Source: Diphasiastrum complanatum (taxonomy: Eukaryota > Streptophyta > Lycopodiopsida > Lycopodiales > Lycopodiaceae). From it: 64,000 nucleotides of DNA. Made by a program: the position numbers and the translations under genes. Under the pieces are notes generated by a model, which ran no database searches, was not told the DNA's origin, and saw only the letters and a program-made list of their open reading frames with translations. Shown here piece by piece: positions 62,560 to 64,000 of this stretch. The stretch's first letter is position 1. Each line of letters starts with the position of its first letter. The stretch spans positions 52,718,875-52,782,874 of the forward strand of contig CM055100.1 of the NCBI GenBank assembly GCA_029204225.1. Reading direction: 5' to 3'.

Positions 62560-62816
62560 TACCCAAGCCTTGCTACACCGACAAGAATGAGGTCCGATCA
62601 CTCCTCTTCCATGTTTCCCCCCTACACTTGAAAGCAACCTTTCTACTAGAACCTAGATTCGCAACAAAATCTTCAAATTTGCCCTTGGCTTTCTCACAAA
62701 GTATCTACAGGGCCTCACATTCTTGTTTGGCATTAGCACAATTGTGGCTGGCTACAACTTTAATGTCAAGCCATAACTCAGTCAAAATATCATTGGCGGT
62801 TGTAAGAGGTCGTTGA
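62560..62816 (-). pseudogene. Gene-like fragment, unknown
   Basis: The minus strand reads LTTANDILTELWLDIKVVAS, HNCANAKQECEAL, TAG, then LCEKAKGKFEDFVANLGSSR. Charged, helix-like and protein-like, but no family recognised. It may belong with the minus-strand fragments at 63.2-63.9 kb as pieces of one gene. Confidence 0.35.
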
Positions 62817-63166
62817 ACGGTTTAGGGGAAAATGATCGTGTCTATTTTGATGGATGTACGTCTTACTAGAGCTGTAAAATATTGAAAGCTTCACAAAAAT
62901 AATAAGTGGCAAACAATTGATTATGTTGGAATAATTTACCACTATATGAAATTTATGTTTAGCGTGTACATTCTCAACCATGCACAGATCTGATTAAACC
63001 AACGACCTGTAAATTAAGTTGATAAACAGAGGTCAAAAGCATGCAATGAACAACTGAGTTACATTTCCTGCAATAAAAAGGATATCATTCTTCAAAAAGT
63101 CATCAATATCTGCACATTTTCTCCACATTAGTCCTAAAAGTTACATCTCTTATTTTGTGGAGCATT

Positions 63167-63480
63167 TTATGATAACAATTTGGGAGGAATTAAATTGGGT
63201 TCGAATTTCACATGTTTTTTCTGAAGCTCTTTGGTAACTCTCAGATTTAGGGCAAATATACTTTTGAATGCACAAGGAACCTTTGACATTCCTGACATGT
63301 TAACTTCAACAGGAAACTTACCACAATTGGGAAAAATGAGAGCAATGTCATCAATACACCATGCATATAGGGAGCTACACTTTCCATTGAACTTCCCAGT
63401 CAGCAAGGGTAATACTGTACTCCACAAATTTGATTGCCTCAGCCTGGTTGCACACTTGTGCACATACGGCTCAAAAATCT
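63167..63480 (-). pseudogene. Gene-like fragment, unknown (possible exon)
   Basis: The minus-strand frame reads IFEPYVHKCATRLRQSNLW, STVLPLLTGKFNGKCSSLYA, WCIDDIALIFPNCGKFPVEV and ALNLRVTKELQKKHVKFEPN, ending at TAA just below 63170. About 100 codons of natural protein composition without a stop. No family recognised. Confidence 0.4.
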
Positions 63481-63565
63481 AGCTACCATTAAATGCATGG
63501 TACGCACCATCAATAACCAGGGCCAATAAGATGTCAAGAAAACTCATCATAATGAAGAATCTTCA

Positions 63566-63569
<4 letters not shown>

Positions 63570-63649
<80 letters not shown>
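63570..63649. repeat. (GA)n microsatellite
   Basis: About 40 GA units, between two gene-like minus-strand fragments. Confidence 0.98.
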
Positions 63650-63650
<1 letters not shown>

Positions 63651-63694
63651 CCCCTTGTTATTTGCACTTTCAGAACAACAAGACCACTTATATA

Positions 63695-63883
63695 CTAAAG
63701 CTCATCATTCACTGCTGACTCATCTTCACCCATGAGCTCCTCCAGAGAAAATTCATCTTCTTCAATGAGTTCTGCATCTTTACCATCCCACACTTGAAGT
63801 TTCTCAATAGTGTATTCTGCCCCCAAAGGTAAATTGCCTTTACCACCTCTTCCAGCGTCTTTTACAAATTCACTATACAGCAT
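63695..63883 (-). pseudogene. Gene-like acidic fragment, unknown (possible exon)
   Basis: Minus strand: SEFVKDAGRGGKGNLPLGAE, YTIEKLQVWDGKDAELIEED and EFSLEELMGEDESAVNDEL then stop. Strongly acidic end. Could be a small exon or C-terminus of a host gene. The preceding sequence has a TATAG that could be a splice acceptor. Confidence 0.4.
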
Positions 63884-64000
63884 ATTTGATAATTAGCTCA
63901 ATATGCAAAAATGGTATTCGAACTTGACCTTCCACATTTGAGATATATCATAGCATTCTCACTTTTTAGCCTAATCTTACGAATGTGGGTCTCCCAACAA

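Overview
The window looks like nuclear DNA of a land plant with a repeat-rich genome. The evidence is a B3 transcription factor with a plant-type RLFGV motif, many Ty1/copia relics whose primer-binding sites match plant initiator tRNA-Met (TGGTATC..GC), a Helitron, and long (CT)n/(GA)n tracts. The species cannot be named from this. Nearly everything is a decayed, nested mobile element. The only gene that looks intact is the B3 factor at 51.8-52.9 kb.

Layout. 0.5-3.5 kb: a copia element (LTR, PBS, gag, protease) with a 296-bp solo LTR inside gag. 3.5-9.0 kb: three tandem copies of a ~0.75-kb repeat, each with a (CT)n core; the first is split by a minus-strand, internally deleted copia element. 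9.9-15.9 kb: more copia pieces around a relic of an unclassified two-gene element, itself split by a 1,263-bp solo LTR. 16-18.9 kb: nothing recognised. 18.9-20.3 kb: a second relic of the same unclassified family. 20.9-25.2 kb: degenerate coding blocks, a gypsy gag relic and a histone-H3-like relic. 26.7-27.1 kb: a ParB-like fragment. 28.2-34 kb: two copia elements in tandem. 36.2-38.7 kb: a long inverted repeat, then a reverse-transcriptase-type element lacking its catalytic core. 39.6-40.0 kb: a second H3-like ORF with CENH3-like features. 41.5-43.1 kb: an unknown ORF, a dense GAGTCA cluster and a gag relic. 43.2-45.3 kb: copia RT and LTR. 45.3-49.0 kb: the fullest copy of the unclassified element, with two convergent ORFs. 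49.2-49.7 kb: 3' end of an RT element like that at 36-38 kb. 51.8-52.9 kb: B3 gene. 55.3-58.3 kb: minus-strand copia. 58.3-60.5 kb: Helitron Rep/helicase relic. 61-64 kb: compound microsatellites and gene-like fragments.

The two most unusual signals are (1) two independent, intronless, divergent H3 histone-fold sequences carrying the loop-1 tryptophan typical of CENH3/CENP-A, and (2) an element family with a tail-to-tail ORF pair, whose convergence point is kept at two loci and whose cysteine-motif protein is found at two. There is no sign of operons or of genes acting together as a pathway; the region is best read as layered insertions around one regulatory gene.
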